A stretch of DNA of 64,000 nucleotides, from assembly GCF_014042165.1 (NCBI RefSeq), contig NZ_JACDZE010000001.1, positions 1 to 64,000 of the forward strand, in the 5' to 3' direction. The notes beneath the pieces are model-generated. The model saw only the letters and a list, made by a program, of their open reading frames with translations. It did no database searches and was not told the DNA's origin. The DNA comes from Moheibacter lacus (GTDB lineage Bacteria > Bacteroidota > Bacteroidia > Flavobacteriales > Weeksellaceae). The position numbers and the translations under genes are program-made. Positions 23,809 to 32,019 of this stretch are shown here, in pieces. Numbering within the stretch: position 1 is the first letter of the stretch; each line of letters opens with the position of its first letter.

Positions 23809-24498
23809 TTATTCGCCATCCAACAATTTCTTAATCTCAACATCACCTTCCAAATTCCGCATCTGACGTTCCACCCAATTTGCGCGTTTGCTGACATAAC
23901 CACTCGGAGGGTTCACTCGGTATTTTTTAGGATTAGGCATATTGACCACGATTCTTGCGGCTTCATTTCGAGTCAATTGCGAAGCCGGTTTTTTAAAATA
24001 GCGTTGCGAAGCTGCTTCGATCCCAAATGTCCCAATGCCCATTTCGGAGACATTCAGATACATTTGGAGAATTCTTTCTTTCCCCCAAACCAGTTCGATC
24101 ATAAAAGTAAAATAAGCTTCCAATCCTTTTCTGAACCAACTTCTGCCTTGCCACAAAAAAACGTTTTTGGCGACTTGCTGCGAAATCGTACTGGCGCCAC
24201 GCAATCTTTTTCCTTTCTTTTTTTCATTGAATTCCAATGCCTTTTCGATGCTTTTTCGGTCAAATCCATTGTGCGTCGCAAACAATTGATCTTCCGAACC
24301 TATCGCCGCCAACTTTGCATTTTTAGGCATTGCTTCGTAAGAAATATAATCACGTTTCAATCCGTTTCCTTCCACCAAACTCACGATTTGGGTTACCGTA
24401 ATCGGCGGATTCACCCATTTCAAAACCACAATGTAAACCAATTGAGCTATGAAAAGAATGATGAAAGTTTTCTTAAAAATTCTCCAAAATTTTTTCAT
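23809..24498 (-). CDS. mtgA: Monofunctional biosynthetic peptidoglycan transglycosylase
   Basis: A 229-residue protein with an N-terminal membrane helix (about 11-27) and a family 51 glycosyltransferase domain. ASEDQLF-type motif appears as GSEDQLFATHNGFD near 67-80, and GASTISQQVAKNVFLWQGRS near 101-120. It polymerises lipid II into glycan strands in the periplasm and lacks a transpeptidase domain, as expected for MtgA. Confidence 0.93.
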   Translation of the reverse strand: MKKFWRIFKKTFIILFIAQLVYIVVLKWVNPPITVTQIVSLVEGNGLKRDYISYEAMPKNAKLAAIGSEDQLFATHNGFDRKSIEKALEFNEKKKGKRLRGASTISQQVAKNVFLWQGRSWFRKGLEAYFTFMIELVWGKERILQMYLNVSEMGIGTFGIEAASQRYFKKPASQLTRNEAARIVVNMPNPKKYRVNPPSGYVSKRANWVERQMRNLEGDVEIKKLLDGE

Positions 24499-24535
24499 AT
24501 TTCATTTTAAGAATTCTAAACAACATAAGATTTTA

Positions 24536-24625
24536 CTTTGTGTTCCTTGTGATAAACTTTGTGAACCTCGTGGTTTATTTTACCACAAGGGACACTATGA
24601 TTAACAAAGTTCACTATGAGATTAA
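24536..24625. repeat. Degenerate CACAAAG-type interspersed repeat between purD and mtgA
   Basis: The spacer contains imperfect copies, in both orientations, of units such as CTTTGTGTTCC, AACTTTGTGAAC, ACCACAAGGGACAC and AACAAAGTTCAC. The two sides form an imperfect inverted repeat around a TTTATTTTA centre. Repeats of this look are common between genes in Flavobacteriia (from memory). The right end includes the purD stop codon (24614-24616). Confidence 0.6.
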
Positions 24626-25900
24626 TCCTATATCCTTTCGGTAATATTCGTAATCAAAATTGATTTTTTTTATGTTTTCATAGGCAATTTCCCTTGCTTT
24701 TTCCATGGTTTCGCCGATTCCAACCACATTCAAAACACGACCACCGGAAGTCAGGATTTTATCATTTTCCAATTTCGCGCCCGCAATGAAATACGGACAA
24801 TCGACCTTTTCCAAACCTCGGATTTCAAATCCTTTTTCATAATTCAACGGATATCCGCCCGAAACCATCACCACACAACAAGCTTGTTGATTGGAAAAAT
24901 TCAATTCAAATCGTTCACCCCGATTGGATTTCGTAACGACTTCATACAAATCATTTTCCAACAATGGCAAAGTCGTTTGGGTTTCAGGATCGCCCATTCG
25001 TAAATTGTATTCCAACAGATAAACGCCTTTTTCCGTGATCATCAAGCCAAAGAAAATCACACCGGAAAACAACAAATTATCTGCGATCAAACCATTTAAA
25101 GTCGGATATAAAATTTCTTTTTGAAAAGCTTCGAAATGCTCTTTTTTAAACAAAGGATTCGGAGCGAGAACGCCCATTCCGCCTGTGTTCAATCCTGTTT
25201 CACCTTCTCCGATTTTTTTATGGTCTTTTGCAGAAACAAAAGGAACGATTTCTTTTCCGTTGAAAAAGGAAAGAATCGACGCTTCAAATCCATTTAAATA
25301 TTCTTCGATTACAACTTCCGCTCCCGCATCACCAAAGGTTTTGTCTTCCATAATGTCCAAAACCGCTTTTTTGGCTTCTTCAAAATCTTGACAAATGATG
25401 ACACCTTTTCCTGCCGCTAAACCGCTTGCTTTTACGACAATCGGGAAATCTTGTGTTTTCAAATATTCGATTGCTAACATCGGACCTTGAAAATTTTTAT
25501 AGGCTGCTGTTTTTACACCGTATTTCGCCATAAAATCTTTGGCAAAAGCTTTACTGGCTTCCAATTGCGCTGCTTTTTGATCGGGTCCGAAAATCTCCAA
25601 TCCGGCTTCTTGAAACAAATCGACAATTCCTCTGGACAATACGTCTTCCGGTCCCACAAATGTCAAATCGATCGATTCTTCCTTTGCGAAATCCCGCATT
25701 TCTTCAAGAGAATTCAAAGAAACATTTGTCCCAATTTGAGCAGTTCCGGCATTTCCTGGAACAAAAAATAGTTCTAAACTTTCTCCTTTCTTTTTAAAGT
25801 CTTCTGAGAATTTCCAACCGATGGCGTGTTCGCGACCGCCGGAGCCGATGATGAGGATTTTTTTATAGGATGTAGAATGATGGTTGTTCGATGAATTCAT
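24614..25900 (-). CDS. purD: Phosphoribosylamine--glycine ligase (GAR synthetase)
   Basis: A 428-residue ATP-grasp enzyme, step 2 of purine synthesis. Residues after the start read KKILIIGSGGREHAIGWKF, the N-terminal signature; VVKASGLAAGKGVIIC is part of the ATP-grasp domain; YNLRMGDPETQ binds metal. The ATG at 25900 gives normal length; an in-frame ATG at 25951 would add 17 residues with no family match. The 3' end runs into a repeat element. Confidence 0.95.
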   Translation of the reverse strand: MNSSNNHHSTSYKKILIIGSGGREHAIGWKFSEDFKKKGESLELFFVPGNAGTAQIGTNVSLNSLEEMRDFAKEESIDLTFVGPEDVLSRGIVDLFQEAGLEIFGPDQKAAQLEASKAFAKDFMAKYGVKTAAYKNFQGPMLAIEYLKTQDFPIVVKASGLAAGKGVIICQDFEEAKKAVLDIMEDKTFGDAGAEVVIEEYLNGFEASILSFFNGKEIVPFVSAKDHKKIGEGETGLNTGGMGVLAPNPLFKKEHFEAFQKEILYPTLNGLIADNLLFSGVIFFGLMITEKGVYLLEYNLRMGDPETQTTLPLLENDLYEVVTKSNRGERFELNFSNQQACCVVMVSGGYPLNYEKGFEIRGLEKVDCPYFIAGAKLENDKILTSGGRVLNVVGIGETMEKAREIAYENIKKINFDYEYYRKDIGLIS

Positions 25901-26031
25901 TTGATCAATTTTCTCTGCAAAGATTGAAAATTTTACTGATAATTTTAACAAGCGCTTAAAAAGATTGGAACTTAAAATTGAAATTCAATTGCTATAAATA
26001 AATCATTTTTTTTTACAGAATCAGATGAATG

Positions 26032-26526
26032 CTATGAATTTGAATTTCCAATTTTTTCGATTTGGTCTTTTTCTGCCAATATATCATTTCGTGATTGGTA
26101 AATTAAAATTATCATCAGTATATAAGTCAGAATCCCTATTCCGCCACTGATGAAGTGATAAGTTGTATTGGCGTAAAAAAGTTCTAGGTTTTCAAAATAG
26201 AATTCACTTCTGAAAAATTCTTCAAAACCAATAGGAATGATAAATTGAAAAATTTGACTTAAAAATAATAATCCGATTACCACAAAAAATAAGGTTTCAA
26301 GTTTTATTACTTTCGATTTCAATATATGAATCAAATATTTCAATCCGGCCAAGATAAAGACCAGTTCAAATGTTTCACCGATAATTCCAATCCAAATTCC
26401 ATTACCATTTTCCATATTCATCATGAAATCCATGAAGAGTTTTTTGATCGCATAGCCAAAACCAGAGATCGCTAACCAAAAGAAAATACCGATGCCGAGA
26501 AGGAGAATGGGCTGATTATTTTTCAT
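26032..26526 (-). CDS. Hypothetical four-helix membrane protein
   Basis: A 164-residue protein with four hydrophobic helices (about 6-33, 47-68, 77-97 and 123-145) and a short charged C-terminal tail. I do not recognise a family. It lies between purH and purD on the same strand. The purH terminator hairpin (26543-26576) sits just upstream of its start, so it must have a promoter close by or depend on read-through. Confidence 0.6.
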   Translation of the reverse strand: MKNNQPILLLGIGIFFWLAISGFGYAIKKLFMDFMMNMENGNGIWIGIIGETFELVFILAGLKYLIHILKSKVIKLETLFFVVIGLLFLSQIFQFIIPIGFEEFFRSEFYFENLELFYANTTYHFISGGIGILTYILMIILIYQSRNDILAEKDQIEKIGNSNS

Positions 26527-26542
26527 TGAAATAATTTGTTTT

Positions 26543-26576
26543 AAAAAAACCTTCCAAATTTAAAATCCGGAAGGCT
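26543..26576 (-). terminator. Rho-independent terminator after purH
   Basis: On the minus strand CCTTCC (26574-26569) pairs with GGAAGG (26555-26550), followed by seven T (26549-26543). It lies about 35 bp past the purH stop. Confidence 0.75.
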
Positions 26577-26608
26577 CAAAAATATTCAAATTATTTTATT
26601 CTAATTCA

Positions 26609-28120
26609 TCAATGCAAAAAATGCCGCATCCCGGTAAACACCATCGGAATTCCATGTTCGTTACAAGCATCAATGCTTTCCTGATCTTTTACCGAACCGC
26701 CGGGTTGAATCAAAGCTGTAATCCCATTTTCCGCCGCAAAATCTACGGTATCTCTGAATGGAAAAAAGGCATCAGATGCCAAAACCAATTCCTCAGTTTG
26801 GACGCGTTTTGCACGCTCTATGGCCTGTTGCGCCGCCCAAATTCGGTTGGTTTGTCCGCCACCGATTCCAAAAGCTTGTCCGTTAGTTGCGACTACAATG
26901 GCATTGGATTTTACCCATTTCACAATTTTTTGTGCGAATACCAAATCATCCATTTGTTTTTCAGTTGGTTGTTTTTCGGTTACGACTTTCAAATCGGTAG
27001 AAAATTGATTGTCCACGCTTTGAACCAATAAACCTCCATCCACTTTTGCATAACTGACTTTGTCCGAAACCGGATTTTTTACTTTGATGATGCGCAAATT
27101 CTTTTTAGCACTAAAAACTTCCAAAGCTTCCGTTGTAAAAGCAGGAGCAATCACAATTTCCAAAAATATTTTGTTCAGATTTTCTGCCGTCGTCTTATTA
27201 ACTTCAGCATTAAATGCAATGATGCCGCCGAAAATCGAAACAGGATCGCATTCATACGCTTTTTGGTAAGCTTCGTCAACAGAATTTCCAATCGCAACTC
27301 CACAAGGCGTCGAATGTTTTACTGCGCAACAAGTAATTTCTTCAAATTCAGAAACCACTTTATACGCCAAATCCATATCGCGAATGTTGTTAAAAGAAAG
27401 TTCTTTTCCTTGCAGATATTCGAAATCTTTCATCGCTCCATTTCCGGTTTTGTCTACATAATAGGCTGCTTTCTGATGCGGATTTTCACCATATCGCAGA
27501 TCCATCACTTTTTCATAAGACGATTCTAAAAAATGAGGAAACTCATCATTCAATATATAAGTTGAAATCGCTGCGTCATAAGCCGATGTCAAATTGAAAA
27601 CTTTTCCTGCAAGAATTCTTCTGGTTTCTAACGAAGTAGAACCTTTGGTTTCGATTTCCTGTTGGACTTTTGCGTAGTCCGCTACATCTGTCAAAACGGT
27701 TACATCATAATAGTTTTTGGCAGACGAACGCAACATGGAAGGTCCTCCGATGTCGATGAATTCGATCATTTCAGCTTCTGAAAGTCCGGTGTTCATTTTG
27801 GCAAAAAACGGATACAAATTCACGATCACGATGTCGATCGGGTTAATTTGATGTTCTGCCAAAGTCGCCATGTGCTTTTCGTCAGCACGACGCGCCATGA
27901 TTCCACCATGAATCGCCGGATGCAAAGATTTTACTCTTCCATCTAAAATTTCCGGAAATCCGGTTACTTCTTTCACTTCGGTTACTTCCAAACCATTTTC
28001 TTGAAGATGATTAAAAGTTCCGCCCGTAGACAAAAGTTTATAGTCTTTTGAAATTAAAAATTGAGCCAATTCCAATAAATTGGATTTGTCTGAAACACTG
28101 ATCAGTGCTTGCTTTTGCAT
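26609..28120 (-). CDS. purH: Bifunctional AICAR transformylase/IMP cyclohydrolase
   Basis: A 503-residue enzyme for the last two steps to IMP. The N-terminal MGS-like cyclohydrolase domain (1-about 190) starts ALISVSDKSNLLELA and includes STGGT. The transformylase domain carries the lysine-histidine motif KHSTPCGVA and ends SIDACNEHGIPMVFTGMRHFLH. Complete. Confidence 0.97.
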   Translation of the reverse strand: MQKQALISVSDKSNLLELAQFLISKDYKLLSTGGTFNHLQENGLEVTEVKEVTGFPEILDGRVKSLHPAIHGGIMARRADEKHMATLAEHQINPIDIVIVNLYPFFAKMNTGLSEAEMIEFIDIGGPSMLRSSAKNYYDVTVLTDVADYAKVQQEIETKGSTSLETRRILAGKVFNLTSAYDAAISTYILNDEFPHFLESSYEKVMDLRYGENPHQKAAYYVDKTGNGAMKDFEYLQGKELSFNNIRDMDLAYKVVSEFEEITCCAVKHSTPCGVAIGNSVDEAYQKAYECDPVSIFGGIIAFNAEVNKTTAENLNKIFLEIVIAPAFTTEALEVFSAKKNLRIIKVKNPVSDKVSYAKVDGGLLVQSVDNQFSTDLKVVTEKQPTEKQMDDLVFAQKIVKWVKSNAIVVATNGQAFGIGGGQTNRIWAAQQAIERAKRVQTEELVLASDAFFPFRDTVDFAAENGITALIQPGGSVKDQESIDACNEHGIPMVFTGMRHFLH

Positions 28121-28209
28121 TTGTTTTGTTTTTAAAGTTTATGTGTTTGAAATTCAATCCCGAAGTATCGAGGCTAAATTCACTATTTCAAATTCTAATC
28201 GGAAAATTA

Positions 28210-29643
28210 TTAAACCTTCAAATCGGTTTCCAGTCCGATTAATTCTTTATTGTCATCCAAAATTGGTTGAACGTGTTCTGCCAAAAATTCTTCGGTCTGA
28301 ATCGGTGCAAATCCTATGAAATTCACCGGATCCAAAACCTGTTGTAATTTTTCTTTATCGATATTGAACCGTTCGTCTGCCAAAATTCTTTCGACCAAAT
28401 CATTTGGTTTCCCTTCCATTTTCACTTGTTTCGCCGCTTCCATGCTGTGTTCACGAATTAACTCGTGTAATTCTTGACGGTCACCTCCATTTTTCACACC
28501 TTCCATGATGATATATTCGGTTGCCATAAACGGCAATTCTTCCATGATTCGTTTTTCAATAACTTTTGGATAAACCACCATTCCGTCCAGGATATTATTC
28601 CAAATGATCAAAATCGCATCAATTGATAAAAAAGCCTGCGGAATGCTCAAACGTTTGTTGGCCGAATCATCCAGCGTTCGTTCAAACCATTGCGTAGATG
28701 CCACCATTGCCGGACTTGAAGCGAGTGAAATTACAAATTTTGCCAAGGCTGAAATGCGTTCGCTACGCATCGGATTTCTTTTGTAAGCCATCGCTGAGGA
28801 CCCAATTTGAGATTTTTCAAACGGTTCTTCGATTTCTTTTAAATTTTGTAATAAACGCAAATCGTTTGTGAATTTATGTGCGGATTGCGCAATGTTGGAA
28901 AGCGTTGCCAAAACTTCTGCATCGATTTTTCGGTCATACGTTTGTCCGGTTACGCCCAATACTTTTTTGAAACCAAATTGTTCAGACAATTTTCTATCCA
29001 AGGTTTTGACTTTTTCATAGTCTCCGTCAAATAATTCTTTGAAACTCGCTGCTGTTCCGGTGGTTCCTTTTACACCACGGAAACGCAAAGTATCGATTCG
29101 GAATTCCAATTCTTCAAAATCCAATAAAACGGATTGCAACCAAAGGGTCGCTCTTTTTCCAACGGTTGTCAGTTGTGCGGGTTGGAAATGCGTAAATCCA
29201 AGAGTGGGTAAATCTTTGTATTCTTGCGCAAAATCATTCAATCCTTTGATGACGTTAACCAATTTCTTTTTAACGATGATCAAACCTTCACGGATTTGGA
29301 TCAAATCAGTGTTATCTCCCACAAATGCGGAAGTCGCCCCGAGATGGATGATGGGTTTCGCTTTTGGAGCGATATCACCTAAAGTATGCACATGCGCCAT
29401 CACATCATGACGGAATTGTTTTTCGTATTTCGCCGCAACCTCATAGTCAATATTGTGAATATTTTCACGGATTTCCTGCAATTGTTCATCGGAAATATCC
29501 AATCCCAATTCTTTTTGAATTTCAGCCAATGCTAACCACAGCTTTCGCCAGGTTGAAAATTTCATATCAGGCGAAAAATTATACAACATTTCATCGCTAC
29601 TGTAGCGGGATTCAAGTGGGTTTTGGTATTTGTGATGACTCAT
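28210..29643 (-). CDS. purB: Adenylosuccinate lyase
   Basis: A 477-residue fumarase/aspartase superfamily enzyme that splits SAICAR and adenylosuccinate, releasing fumarate. The signature GSSAMAYKRNP is present. ATG at 29643 is chosen because a perfect -7 box (29669-29662) covers the alternative in-frame start at 29664. It lies upstream of purH on the same strand with an 89-bp gap. The fumarate released can be used by fumC, encoded further right. Confidence 0.96.
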   Translation of the reverse strand: MSHHKYQNPLESRYSSDEMLYNFSPDMKFSTWRKLWLALAEIQKELGLDISDEQLQEIRENIHNIDYEVAAKYEKQFRHDVMAHVHTLGDIAPKAKPIIHLGATSAFVGDNTDLIQIREGLIIVKKKLVNVIKGLNDFAQEYKDLPTLGFTHFQPAQLTTVGKRATLWLQSVLLDFEELEFRIDTLRFRGVKGTTGTAASFKELFDGDYEKVKTLDRKLSEQFGFKKVLGVTGQTYDRKIDAEVLATLSNIAQSAHKFTNDLRLLQNLKEIEEPFEKSQIGSSAMAYKRNPMRSERISALAKFVISLASSPAMVASTQWFERTLDDSANKRLSIPQAFLSIDAILIIWNNILDGMVVYPKVIEKRIMEELPFMATEYIIMEGVKNGGDRQELHELIREHSMEAAKQVKMEGKPNDLVERILADERFNIDKEKLQQVLDPVNFIGFAPIQTEEFLAEHVQPILDDNKELIGLETDLKV

Positions 29644-29661
29644 TTTTATGGATTTGATTTG

Positions 29662-29669
29662 CAAAATTA
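29662..29669 (-). promoter_or_regulatory. -7 box upstream of purB
   Basis: TAATTTTG reads on the minus strand at 29669-29662, 18 bp before the chosen purB ATG. A perfect match to TAnnTTTG that excludes the ATG at 29664 as start. Confidence 0.65.
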
Positions 29670-29790
29670 AGCTTTCATAAAGTTTGGAAAAAGTTTTTAC
29701 ACTATAATTTAAGGATAGTTTAAACAGAATATTAACTTCTTTTGATTTGCCAATCCACTTATTCTAATTAATTTAGATAAAATTTGATTT

Positions 29791-30108
29791 ATGAACACAA
29801 AACAACAATACCGCTATGCCGGCGCTGAAGAAGCGCTAGAAGAATTAAAGAATGAAGGATTTGTAAAAGATTTCAACATCAATTGCTGCGAAATCGAACA
29901 AAATCCTTCCGTTTTTGAAATCATTTACATTTACCGCTACGAAGGAATGTCCAACCCCGATGATGAATCAACTGTTTATGGAATTCATAATGCTGAATCA
30001 GGAGAAAAAGGTGTTTTCGTAGCAGGTGATTTGGCTTTTAATGAGGAACATGCTGCCCGGGTTTTACTACAATTGGAAATCGAAGGAAGAAAAGAAGAGT
30101 TGGAATGA
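29791..30108 (+). CDS. Small conserved protein with EGMSNPDD motif, unknown function
   Basis: A 105-residue acidic protein, probably cytosolic. The segment [18 protein letters not shown] recalls a small Bacteroidota family that databases sometimes label phosphoribosylpyrophosphate synthetase, although it is far too short and lacks the PRPP-binding site of that enzyme; I recall this rather than having checked it. Two adjacent cysteines are at about residues 36-37. It lies between purB and purA, and its stop abuts the end of the convergent purA (30108/30109). Confidence 0.65.
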   Translation: MNTKQQYRYAGAEEALEELKNEGFVKDFNINCCEIEQNPSVFEIIYIYRYEGMSNPDDESTVYGIHNAESGEKGVFVAGDLAFNEEHAARVLLQLEIEGRKEELE

Positions 30109-31395
30109 TTAAAACAACTCTTTACGTATGATATTTTGTGATCTATCCGGCCCAACGGAAACCAAATAGATTTCAATTCCCAAATATTCTTCGATGAAAT
30201 GGATGTAATCTTGCGCAGCATCTGGTAACTCCCTGAAGGAGTTGATGTTACAAATGTCTTCATTCCAGCCTTTTAGCTCTTTGTACACCGGATTGTATTG
30301 ATCCAATTTGGTAGTGGAAGCGGTAAAATAATCGATGATTTGACCGTCTTCGGTTTCATAAGCCGTACAAGCTTTGATGGTTTCAAATCCGCTTAAGACA
30401 TCCAATTTTGTAATCACCAAATGCGTGATGCCATTGATTCGGCAAGCATGTTTCAATGCCACCAAATCGATCCATCCGGTTCTTCTCGGCCGTCCGGTAG
30501 AAGCACCAAATTCATGTCCGACTTTGCGCATTTGTTCGCCGATTTCGTTGTCCAATTCTGTAGGAAAAGGACCATTTCCAACGCGCGTACAATAAGCTTT
30601 TGAAACTCCGATAAGATTTTTCAATTTCGTCGGTGGAACTCCCGCTCCCACACAAACACCACCTGTAGACGGTGAAGAGGAAGTTACAAACGGATAAGTT
30701 CCATAATCGATGTCCAACATCAAAGCTTGTGCACCTTCAAAAAGGACATTTTTTCCTTCATCGATGGCATCATTTACCTCGACAACTGCATCGATCAATC
30801 GGTGTTTGATTTGTTCGCCGTAAGCCAAATATTGCGTATAAATTTCATCAAAATCCAATGCCGGTTTGTCAAATAATTTTTCAAACAAAGCATTTTTGAT
30901 TTTTAAATTGATTTCCAATTTTTCTTTTAAAACTTCTGGATTCAATAAATCGATTGCACGGATTCCTACCCTTGCTACTTTGTCTTCATAACAAGGTCCG
31001 ATTCCACGCTTGGTCGTCCCGATGGAATCCTTTCCTGCCGCTTCTTCCCTGTAAGTATCGAGTAAAATATGGTACGGCATGATGATATGCGCACGTCGAT
31101 CTATGAATATATGATCGCTGGACAAACCTCGGCTTTCCAACGAAGCTACTTCATCCAAAAAACTTTGCGGATACACCACAACGCCACTTCCTATAATGCA
31201 TTTCCCTTGGGACTGTAAAACTCCCGATGGCAATAAATGCAAGACAAATTTATCTTCACCTACATACACGGTATGCCCGGCGTTATGACCGCCTTGATAG
31301 CGAACGACAAAATCGGATTTGGCAGAAAGTACATCGGTGATTTTTCCTTTTCCCTCGTCTCCAAACTGAAGACCAACAACTACGTAAGTGGACAT
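30109..31395 (-). CDS. purA: Adenylosuccinate synthetase
   Basis: A 428-residue enzyme that joins IMP and aspartate using GTP, the first step to AMP. The P-loop-like GDEGKGK is at residues 12-18, and SVGPDRSQNI is near the C-terminus. Complete length. It ends directly against the small EGMSNPDD protein gene. purB, which makes the next step, lies 1.5 kb left. Confidence 0.97.
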   Translation of the reverse strand: MSTYVVVGLQFGDEGKGKITDVLSAKSDFVVRYQGGHNAGHTVYVGEDKFVLHLLPSGVLQSQGKCIIGSGVVVYPQSFLDEVASLESRGLSSDHIFIDRRAHIIMPYHILLDTYREEAAGKDSIGTTKRGIGPCYEDKVARVGIRAIDLLNPEVLKEKLEINLKIKNALFEKLFDKPALDFDEIYTQYLAYGEQIKHRLIDAVVEVNDAIDEGKNVLFEGAQALMLDIDYGTYPFVTSSSPSTGGVCVGAGVPPTKLKNLIGVSKAYCTRVGNGPFPTELDNEIGEQMRKVGHEFGASTGRPRRTGWIDLVALKHACRINGITHLVITKLDVLSGFETIKACTAYETEDGQIIDYFTASTTKLDQYNPVYKELKGWNEDICNINSFRELPDAAQDYIHFIEEYLGIEIYLVSVGPDRSQNIIRKELF

Positions 31396-31617
31396 TTTTT
31401 GAATCGAAATTTAGCGCGCAAATAAAATTGGCTTGTTACCGCACAAAAATAATGGATTCAACCATTGGACACAAATAAATTCGAAAACAAAATGGTGAAG
31501 TTTTCAAGAGAATAAATTTTTAATGAATTCCAACATAATTTGGTATAAATCTAAATTGAGTTCGGCCTTTCATTTCTATAATTCAATTCTTTATCTTTAG
31601 ATTTATAATTCAATCAT

Positions 31618-31938
31618 ATGAAAACAATTTTTCAAACATTTGGTTTTGTGATTGCAAGTTTATTTGTGGTAACCTGTGCAACCAAAGCCGTGACAGTAGC
31701 CAGTGCAGAAACAGCGCCTACAAAGGAATTTGTAAAAGCCAATTTTACGGAAGACCAATTGGCACAAGGAAAAACACATTTCGAAAACAATTGCGCCCAA
31801 TGTCATAAATTATTTGATCCGAATTCTCGTAATGCTGAGAAATGGAACAACGTCTTAAAACGCATGTTGCCAAAGACAGATCTTAGGTATGAAGACGGCC
31901 GTTTGGTTCAGGCATATTTAGTTGCGAATTCCGAATAA
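31618..31938 (+). CDS. Monoheme c-type cytochrome-like lipoprotein
   Basis: A 106-residue protein with a signal sequence ending VVTC (Cys20), a plausible lipobox, then a linker and a class I cytochrome c domain. The heme site is CAQCH (Cys59, Cys62, His63), with Met83 a likely axial ligand. It would carry electrons in the periplasm, anchored by lipid. It stands alone between purA (divergent) and pbpC; a -7-like box TATCTTTA lies near the start. Partner unknown. Confidence 0.8.
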   Translation: MKTIFQTFGFVIASLFVVTCATKAVTVASAETAPTKEFVKANFTEDQLAQGKTHFENNCAQCHKLFDPNSRNAEKWNNVLKRMLPKTDLRYEDGRLVQAYLVANSE

Positions 31939-32019
31939 TCTGCTTTTTTCTAAGAAATCTGTTGAAAATATCATTCCGACTCTTCAAATTTGAATTAAAT
32001 TCGAAGAAAATTTAAACTT

